From: Neckera pumila
Taxonomy: Eukaryota; Streptophyta; Bryopsida; Hypnales; Neckeraceae
Reading direction: 5' to 3'
Assembly (NCBI GenBank): GCA_963969595.1
Contig: OZ018416.1
Location: 12,230,065 to 12,294,064 of the forward strand
Length of the DNA stretch: 64,000 nt
Shown here: piece after piece, positions 26,364 through 36,467 of the stretch
Position numbering within the stretch: the first letter of the stretch is position 1
How the letters are laid out: each line of letters opens with the position of its first letter
Translations under genes and position numbers: made by a program
The notes under the pieces: model-generated
What the model was told of the DNA's origin: nothing
The model's database searches: none
Seen by the model: only the letters and a program-made list of their open reading frames with translations

Positions 26364-27078
26364 CATTAGAGGGGATTTGGCCCTCCCAAAGGGTTGTGCA
26401 TTAGAAAAAATTTTAGCCCCTTAGAGGGTCATTCAAAGTTGACATGCCACGCTATTTCTCGCATGGCCTGTCAACTTCAAAAAGCGCTCTTGGTGAGCAG
26501 TCAGAGTCTATAACTACTTGCTGGAGCAGTCAGATTTCGCTGGATTTTTTTTTTTCTAATTTTCTAATTTTTTTTAAAGATTATATATATATAATAATTT
26601 TTTATTTGGAATTTTGGGTTCGTGCGCCATTGTTGCTGTAGTTTCAACTGGGTGGAAATAGGGGAAAAACGAATTTTTGAGCAAAAAAAAAGAAAATTTT
26701 AGGGTATTGTAGAGGGTTGTGGAGTAACCCTCTAAAGGCTTGAAATTTTCTCTAATGGAGTTCTTGACTACAGAAAACGCATATGTGCTGTGCCATAGCC
26801 GCGCAACGCAGCAGTGTGACATGGCAGAAGTTCAGAAGACTAAATTTTTTTGTCTTGTTTGCCAAATTCAGAAGTTCAGAAGACTAAAGTTCAGTAGACG
26901 TGACCTTTTTTTTGTGACTTTTTGTTTTTGTTTTTTACTTTATTTTTAGATTTCAGAAGAATTTTTTTTTATAGTAATTAGGGTTTTGACAGCAACCCAA
27001 TGTTCCTTCCCCACATTGGGAACAAATTGGAGAATAGGCCTGAAACAACCCTTTACTACCCTCAAATAACATCTAATG
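26364..27078. repeat. MITE of the CATTAG..GGCC family (outer)
   Basis: The left end CATTAGAGGGGATTTGG and the right end, which as reverse complement reads CATTAGATGTTATTTGA, form an inverted pair. Both continue into AAAGGGTTGT. A second member (26399-26757) sits inside near the left end. Without it the outer element is about 356 bp. Confidence 0.5.
26399..26757. repeat. MITE of the CATTAG..GGCC family (inner, nested)
   Basis: The ends CATTAGAAAAAATTTTAGCC and (reverse complement) CATTAGAGAAAATTTCAAGC are inverted and both continue as CCTTTAGAGGGT-like sequence. 359 bp. Confidence 0.6.
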
Positions 27079-27724
27079 TGTAATTACACACTACTATATA
27101 CAATACACCATATAACTACAACTATCAATTAAAACATAATCAAAATCATCAATGCTCCACCATCACCAATACATACTAGCTCCACATGAGATGATCACAA
27201 ACAGCCCAATAAAGTCCAAAGACCAATGGTAGCCCAAGCACATGATAAGTAAAGGCTTCAACTAAGGTGATAAGAAATTAAAACTTCACCTAATACGGTC
27301 ACACACCTCACACTAAGAAACATATAATTAAGTGGCAACATATTGATACATGCTAATCCACTAATATGGACTAAGCAATTTGGAATGTGTCCTACAAACT
27401 ACAAAATGCCCAAGGTCATACACTTGTGTTATCCAAGAAGCTTTTTGATGTGGCCTTTGAAATATGCGTCTAGTTCTATCTGGCTGCACATGAAATAGCA
27501 AACCATTATTCCAACAAAACTTTGCTACTTGGTGACTAACTCTATCTTGCTCCATGGTCAAAATAGCTCAAAGAAATGTCCACTAGTGCTAGATTGCAAG
27601 ATTGTGCTAGGCTGCAAGATCTTACAATACATCACTCACAACTAAAGACTTGTAATGTTATGTTTAACATTATTGTTAACATGAAAATAGGTGGATGCCC
27701 AAAAAAATCTGTTAGAAAAGGCAC

Positions 27725-28260
27725 AGATTTTTTATAGTAGCAACATCTATAAAGGTTGGAGAACTAAGAAGTTGACTAATGTATTGCATGTCTTCCACAA
27801 TCTTCTCTTGCGTATCACCCTTTAGAAGCTCATCTTCAAAAATGTAACCTAATGGAGTGGATTGATGTGTAAACCACCACTATGTGAGGCATATCAAGTC
27901 TACAAATTAGACTAATCCGTGGGTCATCCAAACCCCAACCTACTCTAGTACATGAATGGACTTGGCTAAGCCATCCAGCAATCACTAAATCAATATGATC
28001 CAACCTTGTCAAATCTTCATCGCTAATAAAAGTAACATCTCAAGGAAGTTGATTAGAACTAATATGAATAACAAAAGGGTCTAATGCTCATGATACAGAG
28101 CAAGAAACCTCTAGTAATGATATCAGTGATATTTGGTTGGCCACAAATCTACATGAATGTATTGTTGAACCTTGAGCCCAGGCTCAACACTACCGCCAAA
28201 TCAATACTAATGCCTACAATAGTTCTACAAGTATAATACATTCTATCGTTGGATGCCAAT
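27725..28260 (-). pseudogene. Relic of a C5 cytosine-DNA methyltransferase
   Basis: On the minus strand, DEDLTRLDHIDLVIAGW (28018-27968) followed by LSQ is the motif-IV region. LDDPRISL follows. After a frame change, GYIFEDELLKGDTQEK (27849-27802) corresponds to the motif-VI region, ending SPTFIDVATI (to about 27731). In active enzymes motif IV is PCQ and motif VI is ENV; here they read LSQ and EDE, so the catalytic Cys is lost. Upstream frames to about 28260 look like a worn motif-I region. The wording resembles methyltransferases carried by plant retrotransposons more than chromomethylases or MET1. No reverse transcriptase is recognisable nearby. Confidence 0.6.
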
Positions 28261-28422
28261 GCATTAGGAAGAATTTGAACCTATAAAGAGGCCTTGAGTT
28301 TTCTTACCAATTTTGATACTAATTGCATGAATATGAGAGTGACCACATCTTCATTACAACCACCAGTTGGCATGTGCTCCATCCTCTATGAAAAAGCCAT
28401 CATGAGATTTATGATATTTTAG

Positions 28423-28618
28423 GAATGGATTGGATAATGATGATGAAGTTTTGAATTCATCATGCAATTCTTGGACAATTCGTGAATTAAGAAGGCTTTT
28501 CCCACTCACTAATATATAAGATCATGGAGATGGATTGAATAATGATGACAAATTTTTGAATTCATCATTGAAATCTTGGCCTAATTAATGAGTTGAGAAG
28601 GCTCTTTCCACCCAAATT
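28423..28618. repeat. Two-unit tandem repeat, about 100 bp
   Basis: 28423-28510 and 28528-28618 share ATGGATTGRATAATGATGA, TTTTGAATTCATCAT and GAGAAGGCT-like blocks. Noncoding. It follows the methyltransferase relic. Confidence 0.6.
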
Positions 28619-29152
28619 TTTGCATTACAAAGTGACCACTTTTGGGATTCAATTTTTCCTAGTGGGATAGATTGAGCAAAGGTAGATAAAGATGAAATAA
28701 TAGATGACTCCACAAAGTTTGTCGAGACAATTCTATGTATGAGATCCAAGATGAAAATAGATCTTAGGATGTAGTGTATAAGAATTTCCTATGGTGGAAA
28801 ATCATGTTGTTCTATTGCGTTGCTCATAAAAGCAATTGTCTCTTCTATATGGTGTACAAAAAACAATTGATTAACCCAATCTCGCCACTACAATATGTCT
28901 ATGAAAATGCAAGCCTATTTACAAATATAAAAAAAGCAATACAGGAAACCTCGGACAATAATGCCCAAAACTAGTGAAGGCACCAAAAACAAAATCAAAA
29001 ACTAGATTGTTTTCCTTACACAACAAACTGCAGAAATTCAAAAGTGTGAATCAAAGCTACTAGCACATACTTGCAATGGATGATCACGAGTCGCAAATCC
29101 TATGACAAAACCAAAGGAAGACACTATGAAGTGTCTACTTAATTAGACTCCA

Positions 29153-29316
29153 CACTACAAGAAAAAGGGATATTTTAAGTGAGTTTTTATTTATTTTAAG
29201 TAAGATGTGTTTCTAGTAAAATTTTATTGAAAATTTCCTAAGAAGTCATTACTTATAATCTTATGTCTAAGACTATACTTTAAAATTTACTTAAAACACC
29301 CATTTCTCTTGTAGTA
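29153..29316. repeat. CACTA mini-element with CCA duplication
   Basis: The left end CACTACAAGAAAAAGGG and the right end CCCATTTCTCTTGTAGTA are inverted. The element is flanked by CCA at 29150-29152 and 29317-29319, the 3-bp duplication expected for CACTA transposons. 164 bp, no coding capacity. Confidence 0.85.
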
Positions 29317-30180
29317 CCAAAATTAGAAATTTTTAGAAATTGGTATTTAAAAACACCATTCAACCTATGTAAAACACTATTCCAAGTTGAAAACGAATTC
29401 CAAACGCCAAACCAACTAGAATGAACATATCATTTACGGCACATATCCAAAAATCAAACAACAATCAATTCCATTTATTGAATAGTAATTGCACAATTCA
29501 ACTACCAATTCAAATGTCATGGAAACAAAATTTTGTATCATTGCCCAATGGCTGCACATTGTGCAAAGAAGGGTTGCAAGAAATTTTGAACTAGACTTCA
29601 ACTTCATTGCCTTTAAATTGCAATCAAATTTGTAGGAAGAAATCTTTTTTGCATTTTGTTTTTTCAAAAGTGAATCTTAACATGACTTTTAATAATCACG
29701 CCAAATTTCAAAATATGCAAGTTTTTTTATTTGTGTAGAGAAGGATTTGAATTTTATCTGGGCGGTGATTGGCAAACAAACTCTGTACCATTAAATTCCT
29801 TTGTACATTTCATATAAAATGGATACAAATTTAATTCATGTTCAAGCTGGAATGTCCACAAAACTGAATTTCAAAGTTTGCACACAACTAATTTTTATAC
29901 TCTTTTTAAAAAAAATTATACCAAAATCTAAAAATCAAAGATTTTGAATTTTCAAAATCTACCTAAATCAAAGATTTCAAAAATCTTCAAAACTCCTAGA
30001 TTTCAAAAAATGCAGGCCTCCAACTAGGGACCCAACCAAAAAATGGTAAAAAATAAGATTTGCCTATATCTTTCTCAAATTATTTGAATCTTACGATTCT
30101 CTTAACCAATAAATTTGTATACAACTCTTCTACAAATACCACAAAATGGAAAACTAAATAGAAGTTGAAATAATGTCCTT

Positions 30181-30763
30181 CCCGGGGAGATCACTTAGTG
30201 TCAATTGGAACCTACGTGCGTTAAGATTTTTGACCCCCCTATCTTATGTACTAAAATTCAAATAAAAGGAAATAAAAAAAATATAGGTAGATTTTCCTAG
30301 CTTTGAAGTTTATGTTGTGAATTATTGATATTTTTATCTGTTAAATATAATTAGTTATGAATTTTTGAAGTAAAAGAATACACTGCAAAGTTGAAAATAA
30401 TTTTCATACCCCTATCTTATATAAGAAAAAATTGTCTTAAAAATGAAAGATAAATTGCTAAAAATAAATTCCTATTGAAATTTCATTTATCTTGAATATT
30501 GATGCAATAGTCATCAAAATGCATTCACAATAAATATTTGAGTCAAAAAAAATGCCATTTCAGTTCATTTCTCAACCTCTTCTAGAAATCATTTCATATA
30601 TTATTTGAATTGGAAATTTTTGGCAATAGAAAACTATAGTCATTATTGAACAAACCTCAAAATTATAGGTTGAAATTATACTTTATGAAAAAGTATATAG
30701 GGGGTCCAAAATTCACTTTAACAAACGTGGTTTCTTGTAATTACACTAAGTGATCTCCCCGGG
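30181..30763. mobile_element. 583-bp non-autonomous element with 8-bp target duplication
   Basis: ATGTCCTT occurs at 30173-30180 and 30764-30771. Between them the inverted ends are CCCGGGGAGATCACTTAGTG and its complement at the right, about 25 bp in all. An 8-bp duplication fits hAT or Mutator-type elements; the CCCGGGG ends do not decide it. Confidence 0.8.
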
Positions 30764-30906
30764 ATGTCCTTCCACTCAAATTTGCTATTACAAAGATACA
30801 AAATGAAAATTAGGGGAAATAACTTTTGGAGCTTTCTAAGTTCTCTCTTGCACTTCTAATTACTCCAAAAATAATCTAAACTTGTTAGAAAATACTTAAG
30901 AGTTCC

Positions 30907-31130
30907 TACTATTATAAGAAACCTGCGTCTTAGGTGACAAGCCCAAATTTTTCTAAACAGATTTTAGGTGATCTCTAATGCAATAACCTAATGTTTTTAT
31001 GTCAATATTGATGTTATGTTGAATGTTTTTGTTGACATAAAAACATTGGGTTGTTGCATGTGACATCACTTAAAATCTGCTCAAAAGAATTTGGGCTCAT
31101 CATTTAAAATGTGGGTTTCTTATTGTGTAC
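30907..31130. repeat. Foldback MITE, arms of about 100 bp
   Basis: The two halves are imperfect reverse complements over nearly their whole length. Shared blocks include ATAAGAAACC, GAGCCCAAAT (left: AAGCCCAAAT), CAGATTTTA and AATGTTTTTATGTCAA. The ends resemble degenerate CACTA termini. It would fold into one long hairpin. Confidence 0.7.
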
Positions 31131-31374
31131 AAATATGAACCACACTCAAGAAATCAAATTAGTCTGGATTCAAATATTTTTATCCCACAAATCTTGAAGA
31201 AGATTCTTATCAAGTGAGAAATTAAGAATTTGCACAGAAGTAATTAAGCGACTCTCACTCCACTAAGGGAAAATCCAAAGGTGCACATACATCTAAGCTA
31301 AAACTTAAAGCTTTATAAATGGCTAATTCACCATGGCCACAAATCCACAACAAAAAAGCTCTCTCTTTAATTAA

Positions 31375-32288
31375 CCCCTAAAGTTCCTTGGCTATGTTTT
31401 CACCAAAAATGTTGCAAAATTGCCATTTTTACTACGTTCGCCAAGTTCTAGAAAAAAAAACTTTTTTGCATATGTAACCGTAGGATGATTAGGATCTTAC
31501 ACTAAAATGGTTTGGAAATATGTGGTAAAATTTTCAAAAAATCCATTGCGTGGATTGAAAGATATTAGTGTTTGAATTGATAAAAATCCATTTTTTAGCT
31601 CTTTCAAAATGGTTAGATTTCATCTTACAAACTTTTTACACAGCAATCCGTAGACTCTACAATTTAAAACTTTCCATAATATGTTGAAGGAATAAGTTAG
31701 GAATACATAAAAAATTTCAAAACAAAATAATTTCATATTCATATTTGAAAAAAATAGTAAGTGGAAAAAAATAGAGTATAAATTAAAGTACTAAATTGTT
31801 AATAACTTCGTAATCAATTTGCAAAATTCCAATCCAAATGGTTGTGATGTTGTAATAAACAATCTACATCCAATGGCTTTTTTCTTTTTCAAAAATATTG
31901 AAAATTGAGTAAGATAAAGGACTTCAAAATTTATTTTAGAGTAGAGATTCCATAACTACCCGCAAACTAACACTCTTTACAACTTTCATTTCAACTATTG
32001 AAATGGAATGATTCAAAGCTTTTCACATACATATAAATCTAATAACCTATTTCAATTTATTTTTCTTGAAGAAGTCATATTTTTGAGTTGCCGAGTTGAG
32101 AAAAAAACACATATTATGCAATAACTTTTTAACCATATAGTCAAAAGTTATGAAATTGTTATGCCTTAAAGATACTTTTTGTCACCATGTTTTGTGAAAA
32201 TTTCAAAGAAAAATAATAGAAGCTCCACTCAAAAGTACCTACTAAAAATTGTTATTTTGCCAAAAAAACGTTGTTTGGTCCTTTAGAG
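31375..32288 (+). mobile_element. ~925-bp TTAA-flanked element (copy 1)
   Basis: TTAA 31371-31374 and TTAA 32289-32292. Ends: CCCCTAAAGTTCC on the left and GGTCCTTTAGAG on the right. The left subterminal part has ATGTAACCGTAGGAT. 914 bp. There is no open frame of note. Confidence 0.75.
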
Positions 32289-32292
32289 TTAA

Positions 32293-33294
32293 CGCCTAAA
32301 TTTCCATGAATATAAATTCACTGAAAAATGCTTGAAAATTGCCATTTTTAGTACAAATATCCAATTTTTGAAAGAAAAACTTATTTTGACACATGCAACC
32401 ATAGGATCTTATAGTATGCTGATTTAAAAACATGTGGTAGAATTTCATAAATTTCCACCGTGTGGATTGCAAGATATAAGCATTTAAAATTACTAAAATT
32501 ATTTTTTTGGCCCTACGGAAAATACGACAGCTGCACTTCACAAGCTTGCTTTCCTATGAAAAAATGTCTAAAATGATGGTGCTTCTTTGGATTCTTTTTC
32601 CTAGACAAGTTGGCTACATGCTTAAAAAATTTCACTTTGTTTGGAATTGTACAACATATAGGAAAAAAATAGTAAGTAGATAGTAGTAGAGAATGATTCA
32701 AAATACTAAATTGTCAAGAATTAAATTTTCAAATTGAAAAATGCCCATCTAAATGGTTGCAATGTTTTAATAAACAATCTAAATCCTATGATTTTATTTT
32801 TTCCAAAAGTATTGCAAAATGCCAATCCCAATGGTTGCAATGCTTTAATAAATAATCTACATCCTATGATTTTATTTTTTTCAACAAATATTGAAAATTG
32901 AGTAAAACAAAAGATTTCCAAATTTATTTTAGAGTAGAGAATCCATAACTACCTTCAAACTAAAATCTTCATAACTTTTGACTCATTGCTCAAAATGGGA
33001 TGATTAAAAGCTTTCCAAGTATATATAACTCAAGTAAACCAATTTCAAATTTTTGTTTTCAAAAAAATTAATTTTTAAAAATCTGCCCGGAATGCCCAGT
33101 TACGAAAAAAAGTAACATATTAGGCCATAACTTTTGACTCACATTTCCAAATGTTATGAAACTTAGTGCATATGAAAAATATTCTTTGTCCCACCTTCTA
33201 TTAAAATTTGGGCCAAAACTATGGAAATCTCCAATCACACTTACCTGCCTAAAATCTCTATGTAGCTAAAAAATGCATGTTGGTCCTTTAGGAG
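32293..33294 (+). mobile_element. ~925-bp TTAA-flanked element (copy 2, adjacent)
   Basis: It begins straight after the TTAA shared with copy 1 (32289-32292) and ends GGTCCTTTAGGAG before TTAA 33295-33298. It has the same internal order as copy 1 (ATGCAACCATAGGATCTTA; GTGGATTGCAAGATAT; CATAACTTTTGACTCA), same orientation. 1002 bp, lengthened by an internal duplication of the CCCAATGGTTGCAATG region near 32740-32900. Confidence 0.75.
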
Positions 33295-33298
33295 TTAA

Positions 33299-34430
33299 AA
33301 CGCATACAAAACTTGACTAGACAAGAATGACAAGTCAAAGAAGCCTCAAAATCTAAATACATCAAATCCTAGTTGATAAGAACAATGAGTCAACTTCTAC
33401 ATGAGGTTTTGAAATGACTAAAGACTCCTTAAAACCATCTTAGCCCACTAAATAACACACTGCGCCATGCTTTAACACTAGATGCCACATCACCTGACAA
33501 CACAATAAGAGCGGAAAAATAATGCTTTTAAAGTTGTAAATATTCAAGGCCACAATGGAGCGGTCGTCCAGCTTCATACAGGCAAATGGCGTCTACTTGA
33601 TTCGTCCAAGCTATTCTATCTTTTTTTGTATTCTATCTAATAGTGCGGATGATCCTTGATCATAATCCCACATAAGTCTGTCCTCATTCTATTCCCTGTA
33701 GCTTCACATTTCGATCTATTAGAGAATTTGATGGGAATATTTTGACAAGTCATTCACCTATATCCAGCATATCATTTATTTTAATGCATAAATGAATAGT
33801 AATTATGTTTCTATTTTGAATTAAATTTGACAAACTCATAACTAATTTCAATAGCCAACACAATTAATCATAAAGTGTGTGTTATGCAGGACCAAAAATT
33901 AGAGTTTGTAAAAAACATAGGTCGAAACTCCTTGGACTCTTGGAGCATCAAAAATGGGGCTTGATGGAGTTTGGTGGTATGTTTCTTTTGCACTATTCTT
34001 AGCTAAACATTCCTCCGACACCACCATTACAATTGTGAGTAGATGATCTGATGATGAACTCTAGTAAAGGCAATAAAATTACAGCAACTAATTTGGACAA
34101 TAAAAAGTATGTACCCATTAAGTTTTCCGGACTTGCGTGAGCAATTTGAGAAACCAAAATTTCCTTGGAAGACAATTTCCAAGGTGGGACAAACAACTAC
34201 AAAAAATAGTGAAATTAGGTTATTTTAATAATTCGGTTGCTTTACATCAAGAAAGTTACTTTTCAAGCCATCAAAGTCAACAAATATTTCTAAAAATGTT
34301 TCCATTTGTATACATAGAGGTTAATGATTCACAATTATCACAACACCTAATTCAAAAGTAAGGCATTCTTGTATACTAATTGAAAATATTTATATAGTGT
34401 CAAATGTCTAACCTAATTTCACTATTTTGT
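33299..34430. other. AT-rich intergenic sequence
   Basis: No gene, repeat end or hairpin could be recognised here. Confidence 0.4.
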
Positions 34431-34574
34431 GTACCACATGAGTGATCGGGTTGATCCGTTGATCACCCGCACGGCAATCGGAGACCAATTCCAGTACAGA
34501 ATTTGCCTCCCCACGCAATCGATTGCGGGCGAAATCGGTGCCGAGGTGCAGTGTCGGAACCGAATAAAATCTTG

Positions 34575-34975
34575 AGTCACGCCAATGTCGGAACTGAATG
34601 GAATCTTGAGCAAAGAGAGCACGCGTGCACATACGTTTCTTTTGAAATGGCGTCAATTTTGTCATTGTTGAGGTTGCTCTCTGTTGGTAATTTTTTACGT
34701 TTTTCTTGCATTTCTGTTGTTGACATCTATTATTGTGTTTTGGTAGCTGTATTTAGTTGTCGCCGTTCTGTTTTTCCTGATTTTTTTTGGAATTTCATTT
34801 TCAAGGTTTCGTGGAATGGAATCCTGAGCCAACCGACAACGTAAATGCACAGCGAAGTACCGAGCTTCGAGACATTTATTCATCAATTACTTCGTTTAAA
34901 TGCCGTCGATTTTCTGTTGAGATTGCGCTCTCTTAGTAAGTTGTATGCTTTCTTGCATTTCTTGTTCTGGACAGC
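34575..34975 (+). repeat. Two diverged tandem copies in a gene-upstream region
   Basis: 34590-34730 and 34812-34975 share GGAATGGAATC-TGAGC, a GTCGATTTT-like block, TTGCGCTCTCT/TTGCTCTCTGTTGGTAA and TTTCTTGCATTTCT. Each ends near a GTAA that could be a splice donor, so these may be duplicated leader exons of the AIG2-like gene 1.5 kb downstream. Confidence 0.45.
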
Positions 34976-36467
34976 CAGCTTTGCTGTGGTGTTACGGTCG
35001 CGGCGTTTCTGCTCTGTTTTTTTTTACGGTAATTTTGGATTTTCGTTCTTTAGGAGATCGGGACCTCGGGAGCGTACGGCTGTGCGAGACAGTTCTGGAA
35101 ACAGAATTAAGATCGAGTGATCGAAGAAAGCAGAGTGGAGGGCGTGAAATTTAATGCTGTCAACCAGGCAGCATTGAGGAGAGGGTTTTCCCGGACGATC
35201 AACCTCTTGGGGCAGTCGCTCGAGAGTCGCCAGCAGCGTGACTCGTTTGTTGGGTAAGCTTGGCGCTTTGGCCTCTTCGGTTTCTTCGAATTCCATGGTC
35301 ATGAGGGAGTTTCTTCGGATTAGGTTACGTTTTCATGCCTCCTGTGAGATTTGAATGGGTTGACTGATTCTTCCCTTGTGAGCATGGAATCCCCTTTCTT
35401 GAATTATTATTTCCAGGGTTATAGGTCATGTTGTTCAGTTCATTTATGTTAGTTTTTTTCCTCTCTTTGTTGGGGTGATTTGAAATCGAGCCAAGATCAT
35501 CTTCAAGTAGGAGGTGGATGACAGTCTTAAGATACTCCCTTGCATTTTTCACGCATTTGATGTAACAAATGACCTGGATGACCTTTCAGCATTAGTACCT
35601 TTGAAATGCATTTAATGTTTGCTGAAGCAAACGTTGGATATGATGCAGTCCAGTAGTGAGGCAGTCCAGCGGTTTGTTACCAAGTGTGGCTCTTCTGGGA
35701 CCGTTTCTCAAAATTCGATCACTTATTGGAAATTGGCCAGTATCGGGTCGTTGCTGCTGTCGATTTCACCCTCGTCGTCGTTGAAAAGCCCGTGTGCATC
35801 CTCGCAGATGCTTTCTGGTGCTTGTGCGTAAAGAACTGCTGCCGATTTCACAGTCAATTTTGTATTGTCCTAAGAGAAGTTTTGTGCTGAAGACGTCACG
35901 GAGCTTGGTTGAAGAAAGAGGCTTTGGCGGCTTTGGAATAGAGCTTGACTGCGTTAGAAGGGAATGCAGGGGAGCTGAGTTGTAGTTGTGAGATTTCGAT
36001 TGCAGCCTGCGTCGCATGGTGATCATGTTGACTGTCTGAACAGAAAATTACTCCGGAAAATAACTGCAACTTCAAACGCAGGTGAATCTATTCTCTATTC
36101 TCCATTCTCATCCTCCACATGACACCAAAAGGGGTGTCACGCCTTCATGCAGAAGGGCTCCCTATTGGCTCCTCTTTTCACTCCACAGCTTCTCATTCTT
36201 CGTAGAAGTTTCATTCTCGGAGAAGGTGTGACAACCCCTAACATTCTTCGTGTTCTCTTGCTGTTCTTGTTTTTGAAGGTAACTTTGCTATGGTGTTTCC
36301 TTCGCTGTTTCGTTCTTCCGGCATTTTCAGAAATTTTCTTCTCTAGATTTGGTTGCGGGAGCGATCGGGCTGTGAGCAGAATCAAGCGGCACTGTGGTAG
36401 GGTTCGGGTGTTGCGGGAATAAAACATTTTCTGTTGACGTTCGAGTCTCAGATTTGGAAGGGAGTTC
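34976..36467 (+). other. Upstream/leader region of the AIG2-like gene
   Basis: GC-richer gene-like sequence without a convincing long frame. It contains a GATCGGGACCTCGGGAGC segment and several possible donors and acceptors. It also holds the leader-associated repeat at 36074-36262. Promoter elements could not be pinned down. Confidence 0.35.
36074..36262 (+). repeat. Leader-associated repeat, copy 2
   Basis: Same orientation as 4071-4262 and similar over about 190 bp (CCATTCTCATCCTCC, GGGGTGTCACGCCTTC, TTGGCTCCTCTTTTC, TCTCGGAGAAGGTGTG). It ends about 200 bp before the ATG of the AIG2-like gene. Confidence 0.65.
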
